NCBI GenBank assembly: GCA_900552555.1
Contig: URZW01000001.1
Location: 124,001 to 188,000 of the forward strand
DNA from: an uncultured Clostridium sp.
GTDB taxonomy: Bacteria; Bacillota; Clostridia; TANB77; CAG-508
Direction: 5' to 3'
DNA length: 64,000 nt
The notes under the pieces were generated by a model. It made no database searches and was not told the origin of the DNA. It saw nothing but the letters and a program-made list of their open reading frames with translations. Shown here one piece after another: positions 7,525 through 16,721 of this stretch (position 1 is its first letter; every line of letters begins with the position of its first letter). Both the position numbers and the translations under genes were made by a program.

Positions 7525-8967
7525 TTATTTTTTTATCCATACTGACACACTTCTTGATTTTACGCTGAAATTTCCGCATCCGTCCTCATCAATAGTAACT
7601 TCTTCTTCGCAATTTCCGAGGCAGTCAATATATTTTTCTCCAACATTTTTATTTCCTACATACATTCTTTTATAGCCATCACCTGCATTAGAAATCACAA
7701 CGGCTAAGCCAGAATTGATATGTTCATTGTCTCCCTCTTGTGTCCAACCTACAAAATTATTATGGTCAAAATAGTCATGTTGTAAACCATATGACCTATT
7801 TTTTCTTATCAACATCAATGTTTTTAAGTCCTCTACAGGTTCAATGTGGTCATGTTCTATTCCATAATAATCACCAAAAAATACACAAGGATATCCATCA
7901 TTTCTTAGTAATATGATTGAATATGCTATTGATTTGAACCAGCTTTGTATAAAGCTTTGCAATGCTTGACCTGGTTGTGTATCGTGATTGTCTACGAACG
8001 TTACCGCTTTGCATGGATTTTCTTTTACTAATGTATGCTCTAGTATTTGTGACATATTGTAGTTTGGGTCATTTGATGCATTGAAAAAATTATAATGTAA
8101 TGGTACATCAAATAATGATATTTTTCCTTCGGTTTCTGTTATATATCTATGTAGTCTATTTACATCTGTTGACCAATATTCACCAACTGCAAATAATTCT
8201 CTTCTGCTTTCATCTCTTAATGTTTGTATCCAATTTTTATAGAAGTCTGCATCTATATGTTTTACAGCATCTAATCTAAATCCGTCTACATTTGTTAAAT
8301 TTAGATACCACTTGCCCCAGTCAGTGCATTCTTTTACAACTCTAGGGTTTGAAAAATCTAAATCTGCTCCCATTAAATAGTCAAAATTCCCAAATTCTTC
8401 GTCAACTTCTGCTCCCCATTTTTTATCTACAAATTTAAATATTGCATTTTCACCAGTTTGATTATTATAGTCTATTCCATCAAAATCTGTCCAGTTCCAT
8501 TCAAAGTCTGAATATTTGTGTTTCCTTCCTGGAAATGTGAATTTCGTTGCAACTTTTACATTTTCTCTTTGTGATGTTTCTACATTGTGGTTTGACCAAT
8601 CGACTTTTGTTGCTGGTATTGTTTGAAGTGCATCTGCTCCCATTTTGTGATTTAAAACTATGTCTGCATAGCTCTCTATTCCTGCTTGTTTTAATGCTAT
8701 TATTGCTTCTAGGTATTCGTCTTTTGAACCGTATTTTGTTTTGATTGTTCCTTTTTGGTCAAATTCTCCTAAATCGTATACGTCATATACTCCATATCCT
8801 ACTTCGTCTTTTCCTCCAATTCCTTTGTATGCTGGTGGTAACCACATTGCTGTTACTCCCAATTCTGATAATTTTTCTGCGTTTTCTTTTACTTGATTCC
8901 ATAAGTTTTGCTTGCAGTCCATGTACCATTCAAAGTATTGCATTATTATTCCATTTATTTTTTTCAT
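7525..8967 (-). CDS. amyA: Cytoplasmic alpha-amylase (GH13)
   Basis: A 480-residue glycoside hydrolase family 13 enzyme that hydrolyses internal alpha-1,4 bonds in starch-like glucans. The nucleophile is D233 (GFRLDAVKH), the general acid E263 (VGEYW) and the transition-state aspartate D329 (FVDNHDTQ). The domain starts at residue 1 (NGIIMQYFEWYMDCKQNLW) with no signal peptide, so it acts inside the cell, probably on maltodextrins or glycogen, like E. coli AmyA and its Bacillus relatives. Calcium-site residues lie in the B domain near residues 100-210. The start at 8967 follows GAAGG. It precedes trhA by 11 bases on the same strand and may be co-transcribed with it. Confidence 0.95.
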   Translation of the reverse strand: MKKINGIIMQYFEWYMDCKQNLWNQVKENAEKLSELGVTAMWLPPAYKGIGGKDEVGYGVYDVYDLGEFDQKGTIKTKYGSKDEYLEAIIALKQAGIESYADIVLNHKMGADALQTIPATKVDWSNHNVETSQRENVKVATKFTFPGRKHKYSDFEWNWTDFDGIDYNNQTGENAIFKFVDKKWGAEVDEEFGNFDYLMGADLDFSNPRVVKECTDWGKWYLNLTNVDGFRLDAVKHIDADFYKNWIQTLRDESRRELFAVGEYWSTDVNRLHRYITETEGKISLFDVPLHYNFFNASNDPNYNMSQILEHTLVKENPCKAVTFVDNHDTQPGQALQSFIQSWFKSIAYSIILLRNDGYPCVFFGDYYGIEHDHIEPVEDLKTLMLIRKNRSYGLQHDYFDHNNFVGWTQEGDNEHINSGLAVVISNAGDGYKRMYVGNKNVGEKYIDCLGNCEEEVTIDEDGCGNFSVKSRSVSVWIKK

Positions 8968-9083
8968 TTGATTACCTTCTTTTTCTTTTGATTTTTCTTT
9001 TGGTATTATACCATTATACTTTTTAAAAATCTACTTATTTTTTTACTGTACTATGTGGTCACTTATAATTTGCTACGGTCTAT

Positions 9084-9119
9084 TTGCAATTCACAGCTTA
9101 GTATAATGTGAACTGTAAC
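9084..9119. repeat. Imperfect hairpin containing AATTCACAGCTTA
   Basis: TTCACA and TGTGAA arms lie around GCTTAGTATAA, followed by CTGTAAC. The left part is related to the 14-base repeat at 6157 and 58348. Confidence 0.3.
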
Positions 9120-9238
9120 TCGTATCATTGAAAGTTTTGTAAAATTTTTAAAAATCCATTTACTTTTTATGTACACTATGCTAGAATTAATTTGTTACAT
9201 AACAATTTATATTAAAGATTTCCTTTAGGAGGAATCAT

Positions 9239-9535
9239 ATGACACTAATAAAATCAATATTAGGGGGTGTCGAAAAATTTTACGGTCATAATGTTATAGA
9301 AGACAATGATTCAGAAAGTGCATTAGGATATGATGTACTCGAATTAACAAGAGATGAGACTTTTGTTATAACTCATCATTATGATGATGGCCGCGAAGTT
9401 GTACTTTGTAAAATTGAGAAATTAAAAAACCCATCTGATAACATCCTTAAAGGAATTCAAAAGCAGTTTGGTTCTAAAAATTTCTTAATTTCACAGTCCG
9501 CAAGAGATCATATTTTGTTTCTTGAGAACTATTAA
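9239..9535 (+). CDS. Hypothetical 98-residue protein
   Basis: A small cytosolic protein preceded by a strong AGGAGG site 7 bases from the ATG and followed by a clear terminator, so it is very likely expressed as a single-gene unit. I recognise no family. The sequence has a basic N-terminus (TLIKSILGGVEKFYGHN), a hydrophilic middle with HHYDDGREVVLCKIEKL, and a C-terminal helix-prone part. There is no signal peptide or membrane segment. Confidence 0.6.
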   Translation: MTLIKSILGGVEKFYGHNVIEDNDSESALGYDVLELTRDETFVITHHYDDGREVVLCKIEKLKNPSDNILKGIQKQFGSKNFLISQSARDHILFLENY

Positions 9536-9541
9536 AAGATT

Positions 9542-9578
9542 ACAGAGAAAAGGCCAATTTTTTTGGCTTTTTTTCTGT
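9542..9578 (+). terminator. Rho-independent terminator
   Basis: ACAGAGAAAAGGCCAA pairs with TTGGCTTTTTTTCTGT, ending in a T-rich tract, just after the gene at 9239-9535. Confidence 0.8.
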
Positions 9579-9658
9579 TTTTCTCTTCCTATTTCCAACA
9601 AAATATGATAAAATAGTGCCAGTTTATATATCAAAAGAAAAATTAGGAGGAATTTATT

Positions 9659-9907
9659 ATGGAATTTAATAAATGTAGTAGATGTGGAAATTTTTATGTA
9701 TCAAATGATAATGTTTGCCCTAAATGTCGTGCAAAAGACACTTTAGAATTTGAAACATTTAAATCGTATGTTGAAGATAATGGACTAGCGCAGAATCTAA
9801 ATACTATATCAGGAGAAACTGGAATAACAGTAAAAAATCTAAACAGATTTTTAAATTACTCTGAATTTAACGAAGAATTTAAAAATAATAAAAATATAAA
9901 ATTATAA
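9659..9907 (+). CDS. Zinc-ribbon protein, YvyF-like
   Basis: An 82-residue protein with a four-cysteine zinc ribbon at the N-terminus (CSRCGNFY then CPKC, residues 6-23), followed by a segment that looks like a small winged or helical domain (TISGETGITVKNLNRFL). The layout resembles the YvyF/flagellar-operon protein family, but no flagellar genes are nearby, so the name is only by resemblance. The ATG follows AGGAGG by 10 bases. It precedes tyrS by 90 bases on the same strand and may share its transcript. Confidence 0.7.
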   Translation: MEFNKCSRCGNFYVSNDNVCPKCRAKDTLEFETFKSYVEDNGLAQNLNTISGETGITVKNLNRFLNYSEFNEEFKNNKNIKL

Positions 9908-9997
9908 TATGTAAAAAAATATTTTCAATATATTTTTTGAAGTTGCATTTATTTTATCATTGCAACACATGTTATATTTGGAAAGGACGATTTTATA

Positions 9998-11209
9998 ATG
10001 ACAAATGTATTTAATATTTTAGAAGAAAGAGGATATATTGAGCAAATGACTCACCCTGCAGAAATAAAGGAACTTTTTGGAAAAGAAAGTGTTCCATTTT
10101 ATATTGGAATTGACCCAACAGCAGATAGTTTACATGTTGGACACTTTGTTTCTTTAATGGTAGCAAGTCATATGCAAAAATGTGGACACAAACCTATTAT
10201 ATTAGTTGGTGGTGGAACTGCAACAATTGGTGACCCATCTGGAAAAACAGATATGCGAAAAATGCTTTCTAGAGAAGAAATTGATAAAAATGTTGAATGT
10301 ATCAAAAAACAAATTGAAAAATTTATTAGTTTTGAAGGTGAAAACGCTGCAATTATAGTAAATAATGCAGACTGGCTTTTAGATTTGAACTTTGTTCAAT
10401 TTATGAGAGATATTGGTAGCTTATTCTCTGTTAACAAAATGCTTGCAGCAGAATGTTACAAACAAAGAATGGAAACTGGTTTAACATTTTTTGAAATGAG
10501 TTATATGCTTATGCAGTCTTATGATTTTTTACATTTATATGAAACATATGGATGTAAATTAGAAATGGGTGGAAACGACCAATGGTCTAACATCCTTGGT
10601 GGTGTTGATTTAATTAGAAGAATCGGAAAAGATGATTCTTATGGCTTAACATTCAAACTTCTTACAACAAAAGAAGGTAAAAAAATGGGTAAAACTGAAA
10701 AAGGTGCTTTATGGCTAGACCCAAAAAAAACTTCACCATATGAATTTTATCAATATTGGAGAAATATTGAAGATGAAAGTGTTGAAAATGTTTTGAAATT
10801 ATTAACATTCTTACCTATGAATAAAATAAAAGAACTTGCTTCTTTAAAAGATGAACAAATTAATGAAGCTAAAAAAATTGCTGCATTTGAAATCACAAAA
10901 TTGGTTCATGGTGAAGAAGAAGCTAAAAAGGCTGAAGAAGCTGCTAATGCCCTATTTACTGGAAAAGGTAATTTAGATAATATGCCTACAGTCGAATTGA
11001 AAAATAGAAATATTTCAATTTTGGATGCTATTATTTCAACTGGTATTGCTCCTTCTAAAGGTCAAGCTAGAACTTTGGTTAATCAAGGTGGTATTTCTTT
11101 AAATGATAATAAAATCTCTGATGTGAATTATGTTCTTTCAGATGTTGATTTTAATGATGGTTATGCTATTTTGAAAAAAGGTAAAAAAATATTTTATAAA
11201 TTAGTTTAA
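9998..11209 (+). CDS. tyrS: Tyrosyl-tRNA synthetase
   Basis: A 403-residue class I aminoacyl-tRNA synthetase that charges tRNA-Tyr. The HIGH-like motif is HVGH (in ADSLHVGHFVSL), the KMSKS-like loop is KMGKT (KKMGKTEKGALW), the tyrosine pocket lies in SYMLMQSYDFLHLYETYGC, and a C-terminal S4 RNA-binding domain (SKGQARTLVNQGGISLNDNK) is complete. The KMGKT variant is usual for one TyrS clade. Unlike the other three synthetase operons in this window, no T-box precedes it: only 90 bases separate it from the zinc-ribbon gene. The start follows GGAAAGG. Confidence 0.97.
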   Translation: MTNVFNILEERGYIEQMTHPAEIKELFGKESVPFYIGIDPTADSLHVGHFVSLMVASHMQKCGHKPIILVGGGTATIGDPSGKTDMRKMLSREEIDKNVECIKKQIEKFISFEGENAAIIVNNADWLLDLNFVQFMRDIGSLFSVNKMLAAECYKQRMETGLTFFEMSYMLMQSYDFLHLYETYGCKLEMGGNDQWSNILGGVDLIRRIGKDDSYGLTFKLLTTKEGKKMGKTEKGALWLDPKKTSPYEFYQYWRNIEDESVENVLKLLTFLPMNKIKELASLKDEQINEAKKIAAFEITKLVHGEEEAKKAEEAANALFTGKGNLDNMPTVELKNRNISILDAIISTGIAPSKGQARTLVNQGGISLNDNKISDVNYVLSDVDFNDGYAILKKGKKIFYKLV

Positions 11210-11210
11210 A

Positions 11211-11250
11211 AAAAATCGGGTTTGGAGATTTGTTCCCCATCCCGATTTTT
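11211..11250. terminator. Bidirectional terminator between tyrS and the UPF0182 gene
   Basis: AAAAATCGGG and CCCGATTTTT form a stem with A/T tracts on both sides, lying between two convergent genes. Confidence 0.85.
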
Positions 11251-14058
11251 TTATTCTACTATATTATTTTCTTCGATTACATTATTTACTTCATTAACTT
11301 CATTTTTAATCTCTGCTTTTTTCTTATCCTCTTTAGCCTTTTCAGTTTCCAAGGAATCAATTAAACTTTGTAATTTTTTAATATCAGAACCCATAAGCTC
11401 CCAGTCTTTATTATTAGTAGACTCAGACAAGTTCTTATTTGCTTTAACAATTGCATCAATTAAGCCATCTATATCATCAGTATTTTCAACTTCAATGTTA
11501 GATGCTTCTTTTGAAAGTAAGTTCTTTAATGCTGCATCTAAATTATCACCAATTGCAACTTTGTTCCCTGATGCCACAACAACCTTTTTAAGCATTGGTA
11601 TTTTAGATTCTTCATTCAACATTGTTTGATAAATTGATTCTACATACAATAATGTATTGTTTACTGGAACAACTACCATATCCTTTGTAACTTTTGTTCC
11701 ACTTGTATTTAAGCTTTGAATTTCAGAATATATAGTCTCATCTTGTTCAATTTGATTATCTAATTGCATTGGTCCCAAAATGTTACTATCTTGTGAAAAT
11801 TTATATAATTTTAATTTATTTGAATTTCCATCTGTTGTTCCTACTAAATATGAAATTAAGTTTTGTTTTGATTCTGGTGTATAAATTTGTATTAAACCAA
11901 TTTCATTTTTTCCGTCGTTGTTAACCATTGTGTAATATGGTTTTAATTCTGTTCCTGTTGATTTTGTTACATTTGTTGTGTTGTATTTTGCCAAACTCCA
12001 TACATCATCTGTTCTGTATAATACATCTGGTTTTACATTATGATATATTTTTAATAATTCAGCTTGAACATTATATAAAAATTCTGGATAAATAAAATGT
12101 TCTGATATATCTGTTGGTATTTCTGTATTTATGTTTTCAAATACTGTTGGATAAATGTTTCTGTATGCCATAGCAATTGGGTCTGTTTTGTCTGTTACAT
12201 AAAATTTCATTGTACCATCATATGCATCTATTATTACTTTTACAGAGTTTCTGATGTAATTTATTTTTTCTTTTATTCCATCATGTTCTATTGCAGTATA
12301 TTGTGAATATGGGTAATTACTTGAAACAGTGTACGCATCTAATACCCATACTGTTTTACCATCTTCTGTTACAACTGTATATGGATTTTCGTCATATATT
12401 AAATATGGCATTGCTTCTTTTACTCTTTTGATTATATTTCTATTTATTAAGATTTTGCTGTCTTTGTTTATTTCTGTTGAAAATGCTAAGTTTAAGTCCC
12501 CTGTTCTAATTCCTAGAATTAATCTATCAAGAAATCCAAGTTGTAAACCTGCATTACCATTATAAGTTGATGTATGTTCTAATCCGTATTCGTCTGTGTA
12601 ATCATATTCTTGTTTATTCTTTACATTTGTTGCTATTGCATTATTTGTTTCTAATCCAAAATAAATATCTTGAGTTTTTGTTCCTAATTTATCATCTTTT
12701 CCAGATACATCTTTTTGGACATAGTTCAAACTTCCTGTTGCAGTTACAGATGTTGCATCTATTGCAATTTGACCTTTTCCATGTGTATATTCATATGTTT
12801 TGCTGTTATATGTTCTTCCAGAGTTTGTAACTTCTCTTGGCGCTAAATATAAAAGCTTGTCCTCTCCTGAGATTTTATATTTTGCAATATTTGCATTTCT
12901 ATATGTGTAATATCCTGTTCCAGTTTGATTATCATCCAATGTTTTTAATACAACATCTTGATTTACTAATCTAGTATTATTTATTACTTCTGCATTTTCG
13001 TTTACTTCATTTTGAGTTATTGTTCCTGAATTTTCTAAGTTTGATTCTTCAATATCTATATTATAAGCTGCCTTTGTATATTTGATATTGTCAGCAATAT
13101 AATCTTTTTCTTTGTCTAATGTATTTGAGTTTACAAATATTAAATTAAATACGATTATAACCAAAAACATTGCAACTAAATATCCTGGTATAATTGCCAA
13201 GTTTTTAAGTACTTTTACTGTATTGCTTTTATTGAATGCTTTTATTGCTCTAATTGATGCAATAATAATTACAAATGAAAATACTAAATATCCCAATCTT
13301 TGAATCATTACATCTGTATAGCTTGCACCTATAATTTCAATATTTTGTGTTGAATCAGAATCATTTTTAATTGTCAACATTTTATTTAATGAAATATTTG
13401 TTATATTCAATGCATTCATTAAAGCTATTGCAATTACTACTAAAACTACATTTCTTAAGATTTTTTTGATTAGTAAGCTCTCTCTTACCATTTTTCCATC
13501 TACGCCGTCAAAATATCTGTTAAATACAATAACATAATAAATTGCCATATATACTGTTAGTCCTACAATTATTCCCATAAAATATAATAATAGTGTTTGG
13601 ATAAATGGTTTTTGAAATATATAAAATGCTATGTCAAACCCAAATGCTGGGTCATTTATTCCAAATGATGTGTTGCTTGCACATAATAGAAATTGTTTCA
13701 TTAATGTGTTTGAAACCATTGTACTAACAATTACTGATGTTACAAATGATATTGATTTATTCAATAATTTTGGCATTTCTTTCTTTTCTTTTTCAAAAAA
13801 TGGTTTTAATCCTTTTTTTATTCCCCTATTTGTAAAATACATTATTATGTATAATAGCACAAAATTAATTCCGAAAATTATATATTTGCATTGTAGATTT
13901 GTTTCAAATGCTTGTATATAATTTTCTCCTAGTTCTTTGTATTGTAAGTATGTTCCTCTTAAACTCACATAACTTCCAATTGCGAATATTGCTATAAATA
14001 ATAGTACAATAATCATCCTTGTTTTACTCTTTTTCTTTTCCAATTCTCTCTCCTCCAT
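11251..14058 (-). CDS. UPF0182 family large membrane protein
   Basis: A 935-residue protein with seven predicted membrane segments in the first 300 residues and a large soluble domain facing outside, then a low-complexity charged tail (from about residue 880, rich in Lys, Glu and Asn). The segments NDPAFGFDIAFYIFQKPF and YVVTEDG-type strands with YPYSQYTAIEHDGIKEKINY and SVKVIIDAYDGTMKFYVTD are characteristic of UPF0182/COG1615. The function is unknown. It is monocistronic, converges on tyrS, and has a paired REP-like element upstream. The start at 14058 follows GGAGAGAG. Confidence 0.93.
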   Translation of the reverse strand: MEERELEKKKSKTRMIIVLLFIAIFAIGSYVSLRGTYLQYKELGENYIQAFETNLQCKYIIFGINFVLLYIIMYFTNRGIKKGLKPFFEKEKKEMPKLLNKSISFVTSVIVSTMVSNTLMKQFLLCASNTSFGINDPAFGFDIAFYIFQKPFIQTLLLYFMGIIVGLTVYMAIYYVIVFNRYFDGVDGKMVRESLLIKKILRNVVLVVIAIALMNALNITNISLNKMLTIKNDSDSTQNIEIIGASYTDVMIQRLGYLVFSFVIIIASIRAIKAFNKSNTVKVLKNLAIIPGYLVAMFLVIIVFNLIFVNSNTLDKEKDYIADNIKYTKAAYNIDIEESNLENSGTITQNEVNENAEVINNTRLVNQDVVLKTLDDNQTGTGYYTYRNANIAKYKISGEDKLLYLAPREVTNSGRTYNSKTYEYTHGKGQIAIDATSVTATGSLNYVQKDVSGKDDKLGTKTQDIYFGLETNNAIATNVKNKQEYDYTDEYGLEHTSTYNGNAGLQLGFLDRLILGIRTGDLNLAFSTEINKDSKILINRNIIKRVKEAMPYLIYDENPYTVVTEDGKTVWVLDAYTVSSNYPYSQYTAIEHDGIKEKINYIRNSVKVIIDAYDGTMKFYVTDKTDPIAMAYRNIYPTVFENINTEIPTDISEHFIYPEFLYNVQAELLKIYHNVKPDVLYRTDDVWSLAKYNTTNVTKSTGTELKPYYTMVNNDGKNEIGLIQIYTPESKQNLISYLVGTTDGNSNKLKLYKFSQDSNILGPMQLDNQIEQDETIYSEIQSLNTSGTKVTKDMVVVPVNNTLLYVESIYQTMLNEESKIPMLKKVVVASGNKVAIGDNLDAALKNLLSKEASNIEVENTDDIDGLIDAIVKANKNLSESTNNKDWELMGSDIKKLQSLIDSLETEKAKEDKKKAEIKNEVNEVNNVIEENNIVE

Positions 14059-14073
14059 TTTGAGCTTTTCGGT

Positions 14074-14208
14074 TGTCCTTTTGGGGACGGTTCTGTTTGG
14101 GACATTTTCATAAAAAATAAAATTTGCTAAACTCGTTGTGTTTCTAGTAGTTTATTCTATATTCCGTTTGATAAAAATGTCCCAAACAGAACCGTCCCCA
14201 AAAGGACA
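14074..14208. repeat. Paired REP-like element: two perfect 35-base inverted arms
   Basis: The left arm is 14074-14108 and the right arm 14174-14208, an exact 35-base inverted repeat with a 65-base spacer. Each arm is itself a hairpin (TGTCC...GGACA) containing GGGGACGGTTCT. A near-identical element is at 53365-53498. The element fills the gap between UPF0182 and ftsY. Confidence 0.8.
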
Positions 14209-14217
14209 TTTTTGAAT

Positions 14218-15123
14218 TTAAATTATTGCCTTAACAAAATCCTCTGAATTAAAGATTTCCATGTCATCGATTTGTTCTCCAACTCCAATAAATTTTACTG
14301 GAATTTTATTCTCTTCAACAATTCCGATGACAACTCCACCTTTTGCTGTTCCATCAAGTTTTGTTAAAACTATTCCTGTTATATCTGTTTCTTGTTTGAA
14401 TGCTTTTACCTGTGAAATAGCATTTTGTCCAGTTGTTCCATCAATTACAAGTAAAACTTCTTTGTCTGCATCTGGCATTTCTTTGTTGATAACTTTTTGG
14501 ATTTTGTTCAATTCGTCCATTAAGTATTTTTTATTGTGAAGTCTTCCTGCTGTGTCAACTATTAGCACATCTGCTCCATTTTCTTTTGTTTTTTTGATTG
14601 CATCATATACAACTGATGCTGGGTCTACTCCTTCGTCTCTTTTAACGATGTCTGCTCCTGCTCTTTTTGCCCATATTTCTAATTGTTCAACTGCTGCTGC
14701 TCTAAATGTGTCTGCTGCAGCAACTACAACTTTTTTTCCATCTTTTGCTAGTCTATTTGCCATTTTTCCAATTGATGTTGTTTTTCCAACTCCGTTTACT
14801 CCAACTACTAAGATTACTGATGGTTTTGTGTTTAAATGTAATTCGATGTCTGTTACATCTAATATTTTTTGCATTTCTTCTCTTAATGCTTGTTTTACAT
14901 CTTCCTCGTCTTGTATTTTTTCCTTTTTAATTCTTTCTCTTAAACTTGATATTATTTTTATTGATGTATCCATTCCTATGTCTGACATTATTAGTACTTC
15001 TTCTAGTTCGTCTAAGAAGTCTTCATCTACTTTTCTGAAGTTTTTGAATACATTGTTTATTTTGTCGTCAAATGATGTTTTTGTTTTGTTTAATCCGTTT
15101 TTTAATTTATCGAAAAATCCCAT
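14218..15123 (-). CDS. ftsY: Signal recognition particle receptor FtsY
   Basis: A 301-residue SRP GTPase that receives ribosome-SRP complexes at the membrane for co-translational insertion. After a short basic N-terminal helix and the N domain, the G domain shows GVNGVGKTTSIGKMANRLA (G1), DTFRAAAVEQLE (insertion box), DTAGR (G3), TKLDGTAKGG (G4) and the closing GVGEQIDDMEIFN. The long acidic A domain of E. coli FtsY is absent, as is usual in Firmicutes. The start follows AAAGGCGG. An own promoter lies about 100 bases upstream, and neither smc nor rnc is adjacent. Confidence 0.96.
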   Translation of the reverse strand: MGFFDKLKNGLNKTKTSFDDKINNVFKNFRKVDEDFLDELEEVLIMSDIGMDTSIKIISSLRERIKKEKIQDEEDVKQALREEMQKILDVTDIELHLNTKPSVILVVGVNGVGKTTSIGKMANRLAKDGKKVVVAAADTFRAAAVEQLEIWAKRAGADIVKRDEGVDPASVVYDAIKKTKENGADVLIVDTAGRLHNKKYLMDELNKIQKVINKEMPDADKEVLLVIDGTTGQNAISQVKAFKQETDITGIVLTKLDGTAKGGVVIGIVEENKIPVKFIGVGEQIDDMEIFNSEDFVKAII

Positions 15124-15219
15124 AGATTTATCCGCCTTTCTTTTTTTCTTATGATTTTATGTGTTTCTTCTTGTTTTTTTATTTTGTTAATATTCTGTTA
15201 ACGTTTTGCTAACATTATT

Positions 15220-15248
15220 AGTATAGCATATTTTACCAATTATGGCAA
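15220..15248 (-). promoter_or_regulatory. Sigma-A promoter of ftsY
   Basis: On the minus strand TTGCCA (15248-15243) and TATACT (15225-15220) are 17 bases apart. The leader that follows has repeated GTTAAC/GTTAGC motifs of unknown meaning. Confidence 0.65.
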
Positions 15249-15310
15249 CCACTTTTTTTGTGCAATATGAAACGCAAATATTTCAATTTGACAAAAAATG
15301 ACACAAAAAA

Positions 15311-15337
15311 TGAGACATTTTTGCACTGTCCCACTTG
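15311..15337. repeat. Truncated REP-like unit, GAGACA subfamily
   Basis: TGAGACATTTTTGCACTGTCC matches half of the palindrome at 31929-31959. It joins directly to a broken surface-protein fragment, which suggests it took part in the rearrangement that created the junction. Confidence 0.5.
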
Positions 15338-15600
15338 TATTTATTGTTAAATTTGTTGCAACTGTTTTTTCTCCACCAGTTGTCATTATTCCACCTGCAT
15401 TGTCTCCTGTTGTAGTTATTTTTGAATCACTAATATTTACATTAGTTCCATCACTTGAAGAATTATTTGTTGTTACTGCGCCACCATAACTAAATACGCC
15501 ATTTGTTCCACTTGCATTTGTTGATTTAAATTCTCCACCATTTAGCGTAATGTCTTCAGTTATCTCTTTTATTACATCTTTTATTTTTAAGTCTTTGTCT
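15338..15600 (-). pseudogene. Fragment of a Gly/Ser/Thr-rich surface (adhesin-like) protein
   Basis: Read on the minus strand, an open frame encodes a Thr/Ser/Gly/Asn-rich stretch including TNGVFSYGGAVTTNNSSSDG, DSKITTTGDNAGGIMTTGGE and KTVATNLTINTSG. This repeat style belongs to secreted beta-helical surface proteins of gut Clostridia. There is no start codon or ribosome-binding site, the upstream side runs into a response-regulator remnant in another frame, and the downstream side stops at a REP-like unit. It is a remnant, not a functional gene; parent family is inferred from composition only. Confidence 0.6.
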
Positions 15601-15737
15601 AATAGATATATTTGTTAATGCACTTTCTACTCCTTCTTCTCCATCACAAAATATGTCTACTGCGTATTTTTCTTTTTTAGTCTGCTTTATATTACATCTG
15701 CAAAATTGAATTCGTCTTCTACTATTAATATTCTCAT
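15601..15737 (-). pseudogene. Remnant of a response-regulator receiver domain
   Basis: The start is intact: AGGAG then ATG at 15737, giving MRILIVEDEFNFADVI, the typical opening of an OmpR-type receiver with its acidic pair. A stop codon follows at 15689-15687. After a single-base loss in an A run at 15673-15678 the frame continues as YAVDIFCDGEEGVESAL, also typical of receivers. About a third of the domain remains before the sequence joins the surface-protein fragment. The gene is dead by stop, frameshift and truncation. Confidence 0.75.
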
Positions 15738-16083
15738 TTCTTATTCTCCTGTTCTTAAAGTATAACTTGGCTAATATTGTAACTTTTTATATTTATTTTA
15801 TACTTTAAAGTTTTTATGGGTATATTTTATCATATTTTTATTAAATTAACATTAAATTTTGTAAATAAAAATAGATCATTTACATATAATAATAATTTCA
15901 AAATTTTGTCAATTTTTTTATTTTATTATGTATTGCTTTTTTTGAAATTATATATTATAATTTCTCTATAATATTTGACAAATTTTGGGTAACCATTTTT
16001 ATGGAAAAGTTGGACAAAATAGACAACAAAAACAAAATTTTAAAAGTTGTCAAAGTAGTATATATCAATAAAAGTGAATATTT
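15738..16083. other. AT-rich gap without recognisable genes
   Basis: About 345 bases of very AT-rich sequence between the gene remnants and tRNA-Thr. I see no open frame with a ribosome-binding site. The last 60 bases probably hold the tRNA promoter, but no clear -35/-10 pair stands out. Confidence 0.5.
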
Positions 16084-16159
16084 GCCAATATAGCTCAGTT
16101 GGTAGAGCAACGGATTCGTAACCCGTAGGTCAGCAGTTCGATTCTGCTTATTGGCTCCA
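16084..16159 (+). tRNA. tRNA-Thr (anticodon CGT)
   Basis: A complete cloverleaf: acceptor GCCAATA pairs with TATTGGC, the D stem is GCTC/GAGC, the anticodon loop is TTCGTAA (anticodon CGT, reading ACG), the T arm is AGCAG-TTCGATT-CTGCT, and CCA is encoded. The base of the anticodon stem has an A-C mismatch next to the loop. It immediately precedes the mobilizable element, a common integration neighbourhood, but both recombinases are serine-type and no duplicated tRNA end is seen, so use as an attachment site is unproven. Confidence 0.93.
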
Positions 16160-16242
16160 TAATGCATTTTCGTCGAACCACTTAAAAATATTGATATAAG
16201 TAAGTTTGAAGAAAATAAAAAGTGAGTATCAATCACATTTAT

Positions 16243-16265
16243 ATAAGTCGATTTAATCGGCTTAT
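16243..16265 (+). terminator. Terminator downstream of tRNA-Thr
   Basis: ATAAGTCGAT pairs with ATCGGCTTAT and is followed by a run of T. It closes the tRNA transcript before the mobile element genes. Confidence 0.75.
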
Positions 16266-16335
16266 TTTTTTACTTTTTTTACCAAAAGTATATAAAAATA
16301 GCCTCAAATCATTGAAAAAAGGAGGTTTTTGTGAT

Positions 16336-16608
16336 ATGATACGCATAGTTAAAAGAAAATTATCAGTAGAAAAAGAATTACTTTCTAAAATTGAATGGGC
16401 TTGCACTTTTAGTAATTGTGAACCAAAGATAAAGAATGGTAATTTGAGAATGGTTGAAAAAACTAATATTGCTTATGTAGAACCACATAGTGCAATGATT
16501 AAAGAAAAGCTATATTTATTCTTTAATCAGCACGAGTATTTCTATATCGGTAATCTAGCAAATAAAATACCACTCTCAAAATTAAGAGATTTTATCAGTG
16601 GCAACTAA
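16336..16608 (+). CDS. Hypothetical element-encoded protein
   Basis: A 90-residue cytosolic protein at the left end of the mobilizable element. The ATG at 16336 is chosen because AAAGGAGG lies 10 bases upstream; a longer reading from 16222 would cross the tRNA terminator. It begins MIRIVKRKLSVEKELLSKIE and contains two cysteines (WACTFSNCEP). No family is recognised. Its position before the first recombinase, on the same strand and about 110 bases away, suggests a regulator or accessory factor of integration or excision (inference only). Confidence 0.6.
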   Translation: MIRIVKRKLSVEKELLSKIEWACTFSNCEPKIKNGNLRMVEKTNIAYVEPHSAMIKEKLYLFFNQHEYFYIGNLANKIPLSKLRDFISGN

Positions 16609-16721
16609 TACTAAAGGTTTTCTTTTTATCAGCAAGTAATACAAGTAAATAATAAGATAAATTTTAAGTGTTAGTTAGCTATAAGCTTTCTAGCACTTTT
16701 ATGTTTTTAAGGAGGTTTCAA

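Noticed and set aside
15298..15489. Plus-strand open frame across the remnant region
   Set aside because: It is the antisense of the surface-protein fragment and includes a REP-like unit; no ribosome-binding site.
16084..16159. tRNA-Thr as the attachment site of the mobile element
   Set aside because: Both recombinases are serine-type, and I found no duplicated tRNA 3' end near 23700, which a tyrosine integrase would leave.
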